Source: Hexactinellida sp. DTS-2022 (Eukaryota > Porifera > Hexactinellida). Taken from it: a stretch of 64,000 nt of DNA. Positions 40,927-50,379 of this stretch are shown here, one piece after another; positions within the stretch are counted from its first letter, which is position 1, and every line of letters begins with the position of its first letter. The stretch spans positions 1 to 64,000 of the forward strand of contig JAPNXP010000012.1 in NCBI GenBank assembly GCA_028753945.1. Direction: 5' to 3'. The notes beneath the pieces were generated by a model that saw only the letters and a program-made list of their open reading frames with translations, did no database searches and had not been told where the DNA came from. The position numbers and the translations under genes were made by a program.

Positions 40927-41658
40927 ATGGCAGAATCTGAGAAGATCTTCAAAATAGTGGATTTGATGCCAGGCATGTTACGCATTTGTTGCAAATTCAT
41001 TGTGTTGGAAGTGAATAGCGCGATCACTACGCGGGACGGACACGTCATCACCACCTGTCGCGTGGCGGACAGGACGGCCTCAATCAACTTGTCGGTCTGG
41101 GACGAAAAGGGGAAGGCGATCAAGTCTGGCGATATTTTAAAACTGAACAAGGGGTACACTAACCTTTGGAAAAACGTGCTAACTCTATACACTGGTAAGG
41201 CCGGACAGCTAACTCGTGTGGGAGATTTCACTTTTTTGTTTTCCGAGCTCCCATTTCTGAGCGAACACGGCCGCTACGCTCCGGACGCCTCCCCCAGATA
41301 TTCTGACCCGCCCCCCAGTGACGGACTGGAACGCATGCCTTCGCAGGAAATGTCACCTTTGTACCCCAAGATGATATCGGAATCCTCCGAGATGGCATTC
41401 ACGAGTGCTTTCGAGCCAAACGGACACTCCCTCTCCACAGACCTGTCCGGCAACCTGCCCTATAGCCTGCCTCACCCCGATTGGAGATACCACACTAGTA
41501 TGCGGCCTCCCCTGACCAGCAACAACTTCACACCTCTGCAAATGCACCCAATGGGCACCCCCACGTCTCACATGCAAATGAAACCGTTCCCCATTCCTCC
41601 CAGCTCTAAGCAATCGAATGGCACCTCTGATAATGAAAAGCAAGCTAAGAAGTTTTGA
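40927..41658 (+). CDS. NABP: SOSS complex subunit B (single-strand DNA-binding protein hSSB type)
   Basis: 243 residues in one exon (human NABP1/2 204-211). The OB-fold at residues ~8-115 aligns well: FIVLEVNSAITTRDGHVITTCRVADRTASINLSVWDE, GDILKLNKGYTNLWKN, LTLYTGKAGQLTRVGDF and the FSELP segment. The C-terminal half is Pro/Ser-rich and disordered, like the vertebrate proteins but longer. It binds ssDNA in DNA-damage signalling (SOSS with INTS3) and links to Integrator. TTTCAACTTTAG lies four bases before the ATG and could be a splice acceptor. Confidence 0.95.
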   Translation: MAESEKIFKIVDLMPGMLRICCKFIVLEVNSAITTRDGHVITTCRVADRTASINLSVWDEKGKAIKSGDILKLNKGYTNLWKNVLTLYTGKAGQLTRVGDFTFLFSELPFLSEHGRYAPDASPRYSDPPPSDGLERMPSQEMSPLYPKMISESSEMAFTSAFEPNGHSLSTDLSGNLPYSLPHPDWRYHTSMRPPLTSNNFTPLQMHPMGTPTSHMQMKPFPIPPSSKQSNGTSDNEKQAKKF

Positions 41659-42141
41659 GCATCGCAATAGCCTTTTACTAATGACAGTTGAAGAATTCAA
41701 AATTGTTGGAAGGGATGGCTGAGAGAGGCGTTTTAATTTACATGTATTAATTAATTATTTGTCTGTTCTCTACCTCTTATCTTGCGAAATAACATACGGT
41801 AACCATGGGCGTTGAAACTGGCCATTCCCAAGGGTCTTTGTTATTCCTGGTAATCATATGGCAATTGGTAAATCAATTTAATTAAATAAGCAGAAAGGTT
41901 TCTTTTGAGTGATGACTAATGTGAACAGTGTTACTGCTTTCCTCGGGTTACATTTCAGTTTGCTACCAAGTCATTTTATAACTTTGAGTGTATTATCCAT
42001 GGTTGCTATGACTGCGGCAGAACTACTGCCTCCCACGCGACATGTAATTCTAAAACTAGATATTCCCAGTAAGTTTTGCTATGCAACCAGCATTGGCTTA
42101 TCCCAGTTACCACTTGACTTATCCCCAGTCCCTAGTTAGTA
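41659..42141. other. Spacer between SSB gene and TFIIB
   Basis: 483 bp. An open frame at 41909-42139 is not supported as a gene. TATCCCCAGTCCCTAG just before the TFIIB ATG is acceptor-like. Confidence 0.4.
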
Positions 42142-43104
42142 ATGTGCGCAAAGCGACAGCAGTTCGACCAGCTGCGGTGTCCGCACCACCCGCAGGCAGA
42201 CCTCGTGGAGGACTACCGCGCGGGAGACATGGTGTGTCCGCTCTGCGGGGTCGTGGTGGGCGACAGGGTGGTGGACGTGGGCACTGAGTGGCGCACTTTC
42301 AGCGGGGACCAGGGCCTGCGCGACAGGTCGAGAGTCGGGGCTGCCATGAACCATCTGCTCGACGGACGCGAGCTGACAACAGTCATGGACACGTCCGGCT
42401 CTTCGACCAACCAGTTCGCTTCCTGGGCTGTGAACGCCGCCGCCACCGGGTCCACGGACCGCGGGCTGCTGAACGGCATGCGCGAGATATCCTCCATGGC
42501 GGACCGCATCAGCTTGCCAAAGGTGATTGTTGATCAAGCGCAGGCGCTATTCAAACAGGTCCAAGAGGAGAAGCTTATCCGCGGCAGGTCCTACGACGCC
42601 GTCGCCGCGGCCTGTCTCTTCATCGCTTGTCGCCAGGAAGACGTGCCTCGCTCCTTCAAGGAGATCTGCCGGATTTCCCGCTACACCAAGAAGGAGATCG
42701 GCCGTTGCTTCAAGCACCTGACGCGCGTGCTGCCCCAGTTCTCGCAGCCCGGCGCCTCCACCTCGACCAGCTGTCACAACAGCCCCGACAAGTTCATGTC
42801 CCGCTACTGCTCCAACCTGGAGCTGCCTAGACACGTGCAGAAGCTGGCCACGCACATCGCGCAGACCATCCAGCGCCTGGACATCGCCCGCGGACGGGTC
42901 TACCTCTCCATCTACACCGCCGCCATATTCCTGGCCTGTCTCGCTGCAAACGAGAAGAGAACCGTGAAGGAGATCCACGAGGCCGTGGGCGTGGCGGAGG
43001 GCACCATCCGACAGACCTACCGGATCGTGTACCCCTACAGGAAGCAGCTGTTCCCGGAGGACTACGAGGGCATGAAGTCTGTGGAAGACATCCCTCCGCT
43101 CTGA
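42142..43104 (+). CDS. GTF2B: Transcription initiation factor IIB
   Basis: 320 residues in one exon (human 316). TFIIB bridges TBP and RNA polymerase II. The N-terminal zinc ribbon (CPHHPQ..CPLCG, residues ~13-37) and the B-reader/linker (SDQGLRDRSRVG-like segment, here GDQGLRDRSRVG) are followed by two cyclin folds (~115-205 and ~215-315; GRSYDAVAAACLFIACRQEDVPR, then ARGRVYLSIYTAAIFLACLA, GVAEGTIRQTYRIVYPYR). It is complete and strongly conserved. Confidence 0.98.
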   Translation: MCAKRQQFDQLRCPHHPQADLVEDYRAGDMVCPLCGVVVGDRVVDVGTEWRTFSGDQGLRDRSRVGAAMNHLLDGRELTTVMDTSGSSTNQFASWAVNAAATGSTDRGLLNGMREISSMADRISLPKVIVDQAQALFKQVQEEKLIRGRSYDAVAAACLFIACRQEDVPRSFKEICRISRYTKKEIGRCFKHLTRVLPQFSQPGASTSTSCHNSPDKFMSRYCSNLELPRHVQKLATHIAQTIQRLDIARGRVYLSIYTAAIFLACLAANEKRTVKEIHEAVGVAEGTIRQTYRIVYPYRKQLFPEDYEGMKSVEDIPPL

Positions 43105-44347
43105 CTGCACGACCTGGCTTGACTCACTTTATCACTATCCCTAGACTTAGCGGGATATTAACATTGATTTGTCTATTACACTTATACTTTCTGTTTCCAG
43201 CTTAATTAACAACAGTGTGTTATTTGCATTCTTACTAATATTAGGTCTAGAGACAATTTGAGAGACAAGATCTTTGAAGTGCTTTATACCACTACAGTCC
43301 ATTAAATTATATTATTCTTGAATTAATATCTGACTTGTCTCGTAACTCTCTTGCCTGAATACACATTTGTAATGCGTCCTTGTGTCTGAGGTCACGAATA
43401 GCTCGAATATGGCTTAACTAATTAAAAATAACATATATTATTGTTGATGCGGGTTAATTTTAGGTCATGTAATCACATTCCTGTGACTTACTTATTCAAT
43501 AATTTAATGAAGTGGCCACATTTTGAACATTTTGCATTATTCTTTAGAAAAGTGCATCTTTACATAAGTTGTTCTCTCCTCCCGTCTGGCTGACTATCAT
43601 GTCCAGTTCCTAAGTTTTTAAGAGCTCTTTGGATTCTAACTTTGAATAAGCACTTTAATAATAAGCATGGTAGTAACTCAATAACTCGTTATTTTGGAAT
43701 TCTAAGATGTTTAAAAATTTTCTCATTCAGAAGTCTGTCCATTCCTTGACTCATTTATCTCGAATTAGCCAATTAGGACAATTGCAAACTTCGGATTTTT
43801 AAGGCTAGCTTGTTATTTGCATTTTGTTTATATTTATTTTCATTTTGCATAGTCATTTAATTTTGGAATTTGCAATAATTAAATTGCTCTCGTAGAAGTC
43901 CCACCACAGCGTCGACAAGTTAGGCGGCACATGTATTATATTTATAAATCCTAATTTGTGTAAATACTCATGTTGCTTTATCATTCGTCTTTTCTCTTCT
44001 CATCATATTTGCATTGAACTTGTTACAACCGGCGCCTTTTGCAGACTTACTGCTATTTGTAACTCGACACTAAGTTATCTGTCTTTTCTCAGTTTCCAAA
44101 TATTGAAATTGATATTGGGGCTGTACAAATAGGTTGTATATAACTAACATTGATAATTATTAACCAAACAACTTTGAGTTCATTGATAGGCGGGCGCAAA
44201 CATAAGTATTTACCAGTAAGTTTATTTTGGGAAGTTGGCATGGGATGGGATTACAAGAATAAGTGCTTCACCTTATGGGTGATAGCTGAATATTATTTAG
44301 GTAATTAGATCTTACAATAGCCAGCCCAGACACGCACAAATGAACTC
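43105..44347. other. AT-rich intergenic DNA, 1.2 kb, no gene seen
   Basis: Between TFIIB and MBTPS2. No supported frame, repeat or RNA gene was recognised. Confidence 0.4.
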
Positions 44348-45769
44348 ATGTTAGTCAATATAGCTGCTTCGGTTATCGGGTTTTGGCTGCTTTTAAATAC
44401 CATCGACCAAATAGCACACTATTCCTCGCTTAGATATCGGACTCTCCGCGAGAGCCACCAGTTCACCCTAACCTACGGCTACTTCAAGCTGTACTCCACG
44501 CACTTCAATGGCCTGTTCTCTCGGTTGCAGAAGGTGCTCCGGCCTGTCCTTAGCGCTTGGTTCGCTTTCGGATCCTTGCTAGGCTGCTCCTTCATGATTC
44601 TCGCCCTGCTCCTTCTCTCGTCCGTCATCGCGTCTGAGCTGTCTCTCGAGAAACCGCCCCAGGTCCTGACCCCGATAATCCCCGGCGTGAACCTCCCCTA
44701 CCACCAGCTGGCGCTCTACCTCGTAGCCATCATGGTGTCCGCCGTGTTTCACGAGGCAGGCCACGGGCTAGCAGCTGTTCACGAGAACGTAAAGGTTAAC
44801 GGAGTGGGCGTGTTCTGCTTCATCATTTATCCGGCGGCGTTTGTGGACCTCTGCTCGGAAGGCCTCAACTCGCTTAGCCCTAGGAAGAAGCTGCGGATAT
44901 ACTGTGCCGGGGTCTGCCACAACTTCATCCTGGCGATTGTCGCTCTGCTCCTCCTGCTCGCGGCGCCGCTGGTGCTCTCTCTGTTCTACTCCGTCTCCGG
45001 GGGCGTGTACGTCATGAGCGTAGACAGCGCATCCGTGCTGCACAACAAGGTGTTTCCGAGTGACGTCATCATGCAGCTGAACGGGTGTCACACCTCCACC
45101 AACACGGACTACGTGTCCTGTCTGGGCGAGATAATAGCCAGCTCGCAGGGCGGCTACTGCGTGGAGCAGAAGTACATAGAGGAGCACGAGGAGCCAGCTG
45201 ATCGGGAGGGCAGCTGCTGCAGCGATAATCTAAACTCCGACTTGTGCTTTCGCATCACCGGGTACGATAATCCGTATCGATGCATGCATGCGCGAATTGT
45301 CTCACAGAAGCCGGCCTGCAATCTCGACAGTGACTGCGAGAGCAGCTCGCGCTGTTCGCTGCCGGTGCTCGCGGAGCAGGAGCGCCTGGTGCGCATCTCG
45401 CTCCGCGGGATCGCCCCCTCGCAGGACATCCTGTACCTGGGCACCGGATACGACCTCCTATACATCCTCAGCACCTCCAACTACATTCCGAAGTCGGACT
45501 TGTGTATCCCAGAGCTGCCCGTTGTCATTGAGACCTTCCTGTCCATGATCGTGTCCATATCTGGCGCGCTGGCGCTGCTCAACTCGGTGCCTTGCTACTA
45601 CCTGGACGGGTACTGGATATTCGATACCTTCCTGGACGCATACTGCCCGTTCATGTTCAACAAGTACAATTATCGACAAATGTTTTGTAAAGGCGTGTAT
45701 TTGTCATCCACCGCTCTGTTAGTTGTAAATTTGTTATTGGCAATAGTAAAGATGGCTCTAATGAGCTGA
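44348..45769 (+). CDS. MBTPS2: Site-2 protease (membrane-bound transcription factor protease)
   Basis: 473 residues in one exon (human 519). It is a Golgi intramembrane zinc metalloprotease that releases SREBP and ATF6. HEAGH near residue ~135 supplies two zinc ligands and the catalytic Glu. LDGYW near ~419 supplies the Asp ligand. Between them is a luminal Cys-rich PDZ-like insert (~215-370). FVDLCSEGLNSLSPRKKLRIYCAGVCHNF is a strong family block. Several hydrophobic helices flank these motifs. Confidence 0.96.
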   Translation: MLVNIAASVIGFWLLLNTIDQIAHYSSLRYRTLRESHQFTLTYGYFKLYSTHFNGLFSRLQKVLRPVLSAWFAFGSLLGCSFMILALLLLSSVIASELSLEKPPQVLTPIIPGVNLPYHQLALYLVAIMVSAVFHEAGHGLAAVHENVKVNGVGVFCFIIYPAAFVDLCSEGLNSLSPRKKLRIYCAGVCHNFILAIVALLLLLAAPLVLSLFYSVSGGVYVMSVDSASVLHNKVFPSDVIMQLNGCHTSTNTDYVSCLGEIIASSQGGYCVEQKYIEEHEEPADREGSCCSDNLNSDLCFRITGYDNPYRCMHARIVSQKPACNLDSDCESSSRCSLPVLAEQERLVRISLRGIAPSQDILYLGTGYDLLYILSTSNYIPKSDLCIPELPVVIETFLSMIVSISGALALLNSVPCYYLDGYWIFDTFLDAYCPFMFNKYNYRQMFCKGVYLSSTALLVVNLLLAIVKMALMS

Positions 45770-46239
45770 TTGTACTTTTTCTTCCTTAATGCAATGTCTG
45801 AGGCCACTAACTCAATTACCAAAATTTGATTAATCAAGTTGAGCTGGTTATTATTCAATCGGCATTGGTAAAGCCACGTGGGGCATTTTTCCCGCTAATG
45901 TGTAACCTATTTGCTAGTTGATTTCAGAAGTAATTAGATTGGCTATGTTAGGAACCTTGAAACGCAACATATTGCTAGCTAAGTTCTAATGGAAGTAAAT
46001 CTGTAATAAACTTTTGTCGTTACAGAGGCTAATCAGCTGCAGCAGGCTAGCTAATAGGAATGTAGCGATTAGCTCACTGCACAATACCACAGTATTCTAT
46101 TGTCAGCAACTGCCATTATTAGCTATGTTGTTTATTCTTAGAAATAGTACAACCCTTGCTAGTTTCGGCGTAATTTGGTCCCTAAGCAAATACGATTATA
46201 GAACAACTCTACTGATTTCTTACGAAACAACATTGTGAT
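45770..46239. other. Spacer between MBTPS2 and EMC1
   Basis: 470 bp, AT-rich. An open frame at 46014-46238 is not supported. Confidence 0.4.
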
Positions 46240-49089
46240 ATGAAATCAATCTGTTCCTCCCTTCCGGTTCTCATCCTCCTGTGTCTCTCCGCGTCGGCGC
46301 TCTACGAGGAAGACGTTGGCAAGTTCGACTGGCAGATCCGGTCCATCGGGCCTCTCAAACAGAGCTTCTTCGACCAGGCGCACCACACCTCCAGACGCGT
46401 GATTGTGGCCAGCGAGCTCAGCGTGCTCGCCTCCGTGGCGCTGCGGTCCGGGGAGCTCCTGTGGCGGCGCTGTCTCGAGGAGTTCCGTCCCATTGACACT
46501 GTCCTGCATCGAGACTCCACGCTGGTCACTGTCTCCGACAACGGCAGAGTGGTGCGTCGCTGGGACGCGGACACGGGACACTTGGAATGGGAGCTGTCCA
46601 CTGAGGGGGACCACGAGACCCAGGACTCGTATGTGCATGCATTTCTGAATGATACGAATACCATCGTCCTGCTTTCCAGCTCCAAACTGAAGTTCTACAC
46701 CATCGGGGGACACGCGCTCTTCGCGAAAGATCTCCGGTCGGAGATGGAGGGGGCCGAGTTCTTCGGAATGTACGTCCTGAAGGGCAGCGTCGCTCTGCTC
46801 GCATTCATGCCAGACACGCAGAGAATCGGATGGATGAGTCTCTACAACTCCAGAGTTAAGAGCAAGGGTATCCTCGAATCGTTTGGCGTCTTCCGAGCAG
46901 ACGCCTGCATTGCTGTTTCGATGGAATACGTTGTCTGCTTTGAGAGAGAGACCGCGAGCTTTCACGTGGCCCAGATGCAGAAGCGGTCCAAGTTCCAGAT
47001 CTACCCCCTGGAGGGCCTGCGGGTGGAGCCGACAGATCTGGCAGCAGAGTCCGGAATCCGCGCATCAGACCACTTCTCCAGGACCAGCGCCTGCTTCTAC
47101 TTCAAGCTTTCTCCCACCAGGCAGTTCATTCTGGAGCTGGACACGGCCGTCGCCTCTGTTAGGGTTGTGCAGGGCTTCGCGTCCGAGGACTCGCTCCTCC
47201 TGTTCGACGAGATTCTGGAGAACACTGTGGCCGTGTTCAGTCTCACTTCGGACTCCTCCAGTCTGCAAGTCAGCTGCTACGACCTCACTACACGCACGTT
47301 CCTGGAATCTCTGGACATCTCCATGGCAATGGATCGTTTCTCCGGCTACCCAGTCAGAGCCGTGCCCTACCTGTTCTTCAAGAAGGGACAGACCCTGGGC
47401 TACCGTCTGATCGTATCCTTCCAGGACGGGTCCTTTTCCTCGATTCAGCAGACCGGGAGAATATCCTGGACTCGAGACGAAGCTCTCAGCGACATTGTTT
47501 CTGCTAAGTTCTTCAAGTTGTCTTCTACTCAGGAGAGCACGGTCTCTTCTTCCCTGCTGCTCGACTCGGCTCTCAGCTCGAACCCTGCGGAGGGCTTCGG
47601 CAGGATGATCTACAGTCAGATACTGTACCTCAGGAGCAGCTTGCTGCAGCTCAAACAGCTGCTCTTTAGCCCCGCCCCCCTCGACCCCGCCGAGGCGGCC
47701 CCGCGCTCAGAATCAGCTGTTGTATTCGTGACGCGCCTGGGGAAGGTGTACTGTATCGACTCGGTTAGCGGACTCATTCTGTGGCGGCTGTTCGTCCCGC
47801 TGCTCACCGGCTACCTCTCCTCTCTCTACGAAGACACCTGCATCACGCAGCTGCTGGCCACCCCTGTCCCGCTCCTGCTCATCATAGGCCAGTCCAGGTC
47901 CCCGCACCTCTGCAACGGCTCTGTCGCCGTCGCTGTCGACCCTCTCACGGGCGCACTTGCCCCGGACTATCCGGCCTGTCTGCCCTACAACGTGAGGCAG
48001 GCCGCGCGGCTCACGGAGGGCGGGGAGGTGGCTGCGCTCGCGCTTTTGGACACAAACCAGGTTATCCACATTTTCCCAGACAGCTACACCCCGCTGCCCG
48101 ACACGCGGATATTCATGTACACCGCGGACGCGCAGAGAGGGGAGATAAGCGGCCACCAGTTCGTCAGCAGCGGGGAGGGGCTCTTCCGACACACCCCCAC
48201 CTGGAGCTTCGTGCTGCCTAGCGAGCGCGAGGAGCTCGTGCACCTCTCCGTTAAGAACGCGCGGGACTCAATCTACGCGAACGCCCGGGTCCTGTCTGAC
48301 CGGTCCGTCCTCTACAAATATCTGAACCCACATCTGGCGGTGCTGGTCACTGAGTCCCGGAACGAGCGGAAGCCCTGCGTGGGCGTGTACGTTCTGGACG
48401 GCGTCAGCGGGAGACTGGTGCACCAACTGCACCACGCGAACGCCAGGTCCACGGTCCCTCCCATTATCGCGGAGAACTGGCTGACTTACCAGCTGGTTAA
48501 CCTGAAGGAGAAGCGACAGGAGCTGGCTGTGCTAGAGATGTACGAAGGGAAAGTGCTCAACAACGCGACTGCCTGGACTTCGTTCTCAAACGTGGACGTC
48601 ATATTCCTCTCGCACTCCTTCATTCTCCCCGGAGAGCTCTACTCCATGGCTGTCACCAGCACGCACCGCGGCATCACGCCCAAAGATATCATTCTGGGCT
48701 TCAGCAATGGTCAGCTCTTCTCGCTCCCGAAATCTTTCGTAGAACCGAAGCTGCCGCGCGAGCTGTCCAGTGTCGCCGCCCCGGCCCCGGCCCGGCCGCC
48801 CTCTCCCCAGATCCCGATGAGCTACCAGCGCGTCATCAACTACAACAAGTCCGTGGACAGACTCAGAGAGATCCTCGTGGTCCCAGCTGAGCTGGAATCC
48901 ACCTGCTCAGTGCTGGCTTACGGACTCGACATATACCACACACAATCCAGCCCTTCCAAGTCCTTCGACAAACTCGCCCAAGACTTTGGCTACGCTCTAA
49001 TAATTGGTGTTTTGGCTTTGTTTCTCTTAGGTAGCTTGCTAGGTTCTAAGATCTCCGCTTATAGGGGGACCAGCCAGAATTGGAGCTAA
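46240..49089 (+). CDS. EMC1: ER membrane protein complex subunit 1
   Basis: 949 residues in one uninterrupted exon (human 993). EMC inserts tail-anchored and multipass proteins in the ER, and EMC1 is its largest luminal subunit. A signal peptide is clear (residues 1-20, ending SASA), followed by YEEDVGKFDWQIRSIG, close to the family N-terminus. The long luminal part is a PQQ-like beta-propeller (LWRR, RRWDADTGHLEWE, LVSAASGLILWRLF-type strands). The C-terminus holds the conserved INYNKSVDRLREI and LESTCSVLAYGLDIYHTQSSPSKSFD blocks, a TM helix (~920-940) and a short cytosolic tail. Confidence 0.96.
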   Translation: MKSICSSLPVLILLCLSASALYEEDVGKFDWQIRSIGPLKQSFFDQAHHTSRRVIVASELSVLASVALRSGELLWRRCLEEFRPIDTVLHRDSTLVTVSDNGRVVRRWDADTGHLEWELSTEGDHETQDSYVHAFLNDTNTIVLLSSSKLKFYTIGGHALFAKDLRSEMEGAEFFGMYVLKGSVALLAFMPDTQRIGWMSLYNSRVKSKGILESFGVFRADACIAVSMEYVVCFERETASFHVAQMQKRSKFQIYPLEGLRVEPTDLAAESGIRASDHFSRTSACFYFKLSPTRQFILELDTAVASVRVVQGFASEDSLLLFDEILENTVAVFSLTSDSSSLQVSCYDLTTRTFLESLDISMAMDRFSGYPVRAVPYLFFKKGQTLGYRLIVSFQDGSFSSIQQTGRISWTRDEALSDIVSAKFFKLSSTQESTVSSSLLLDSALSSNPAEGFGRMIYSQILYLRSSLLQLKQLLFSPAPLDPAEAAPRSESAVVFVTRLGKVYCIDSVSGLILWRLFVPLLTGYLSSLYEDTCITQLLATPVPLLLIIGQSRSPHLCNGSVAVAVDPLTGALAPDYPACLPYNVRQAARLTEGGEVAALALLDTNQVIHIFPDSYTPLPDTRIFMYTADAQRGEISGHQFVSSGEGLFRHTPTWSFVLPSEREELVHLSVKNARDSIYANARVLSDRSVLYKYLNPHLAVLVTESRNERKPCVGVYVLDGVSGRLVHQLHHANARSTVPPIIAENWLTYQLVNLKEKRQELAVLEMYEGKVLNNATAWTSFSNVDVIFLSHSFILPGELYSMAVTSTHRGITPKDIILGFSNGQLFSLPKSFVEPKLPRELSSVAAPAPARPPSPQIPMSYQRVINYNKSVDRLREILVVPAELESTCSVLAYGLDIYHTQSSPSKSFDKLAQDFGYALIIGVLALFLLGSLLGSKISAYRGTSQNWS

Positions 49090-50379
49090 CATTTGGAAGA
49101 ATTTAGGTCAATATCGCTTGCTTTATCTGTATATTGCAATATACGTAGTTGTTCTATATTAGATGTACCAATTAATTAATGAGATATATTATATGTAGAC
49201 CGTCTAGAAATAGACCAGGTTTTATTCCCTATGCATTAGTATTACCCATAAAAAGCAGGGCAAGTGGTCTACAGAATTTATAGACGGTCTACAAATTTTT
49301 GGCTTATTTGTATGGGCTTTTATAGAACGTCTATTTCTAGACGGTCTACATATAAGGATGCTCTTAATTAATGTGTATTAGTTTATTCTGAACTCCAATG
49401 TGTTGCTTAGACGTTAGACATCACATCCGTGTAGCATCAGTTTGATGACCTTGTGATTAATTGAATAAGGAGTGCTGACATTATATTTCTTGTTACTGCT
49501 GGTTATGGAACAACAAGTACTACAAGTTGCGAATAAAGTATACTACTTAACGAACACAGATAAGGCGAAATATGTTAAGTTAAGGAGTACAAGATTTAGT
49601 TCGCCTAGCCCATACAATGCATACAAATGACTCCGACTAATACAAATTTCGGCGATCCCGTGTGTTCGTTCTAACGAAAGTCTATTGTATATTTGCATCT
49701 TTAACTATAATGCATTAAATGCGTCCAAATTACGTCTCTCTCTATAGGCTTCGACTATTATTCACGTGGACGTACGAACAGCAGCAATAATTTAAACTAT
49801 TTGCTCTCTTATGGTCGGAATGTATTACAGCCATCAGAGTTAGTTTGACCCTGCAACAATTTGATATCTGAGTAGCACATATTTGAATATTCACATGGAA
49901 AAATGCAGATGTCCACCTTGACCTTGCTATGAATGGCTAGTATTACACAGTTACATGAGTGTGCTTTTTAAGCGCTGGAAGAAATGAGCGTTGCTGATTA
50001 TGATGGAAAATTGTCATTAATTTCTCCAGTGTATAGTTCTCTGAGTGCCAGGTACATTTATTTTAAATTATGAATCTCAATATCACATTTAGAACACTAA
50101 ATTACTATATTCTATTCTCTATTACTCCTTTAAGGTTAACCCCTCCCTTGAAATTCAAGTATTTACTGACGTGCTTACATTCATGATTTAATTAATTTGT
50201 ATTGTTTACCAAAAACTGTTAGTTCATAATTTTTACGAGTAAGTAACCATATTTGTATTCCTTAATTAATCGAACATAATTATTTTCGATATAAACAGCA
50301 AAAGAAATTACACTATAGTTGTTGGGATTCTCACACATGCTGTAGATAACGCTATTGTTTACATAGGCTAGGAACTTTC
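49090..50379. other. Intergenic DNA between EMC1 and TRAF, contains a MITE
   Basis: 1.3 kb between convergent genes. Only the element at 49191-49353 was recognised. Confidence 0.4.
49191..49353. mobile_element. 163-bp MITE with 25-bp inverted ends
   Basis: ATATGTAGACCGTCTAGAAA... at 49191 is repeated inverted and perfect over 25 bp at 49329-49353. A further internal GTCTACAGAATTTATAGACGGTCTAC copy shows nested inverted repeats. The outer flanks read TATA on both sides, compatible with a TA duplication (Tc1/mariner-like). It has no coding capacity. Confidence 0.8.

Noticed and set aside
41909..42139. Open frame just before TFIIB
   Set aside because: No domain, AT-rich composition like the intergenic DNA, and it lies in the expected 5' region of TFIIB.
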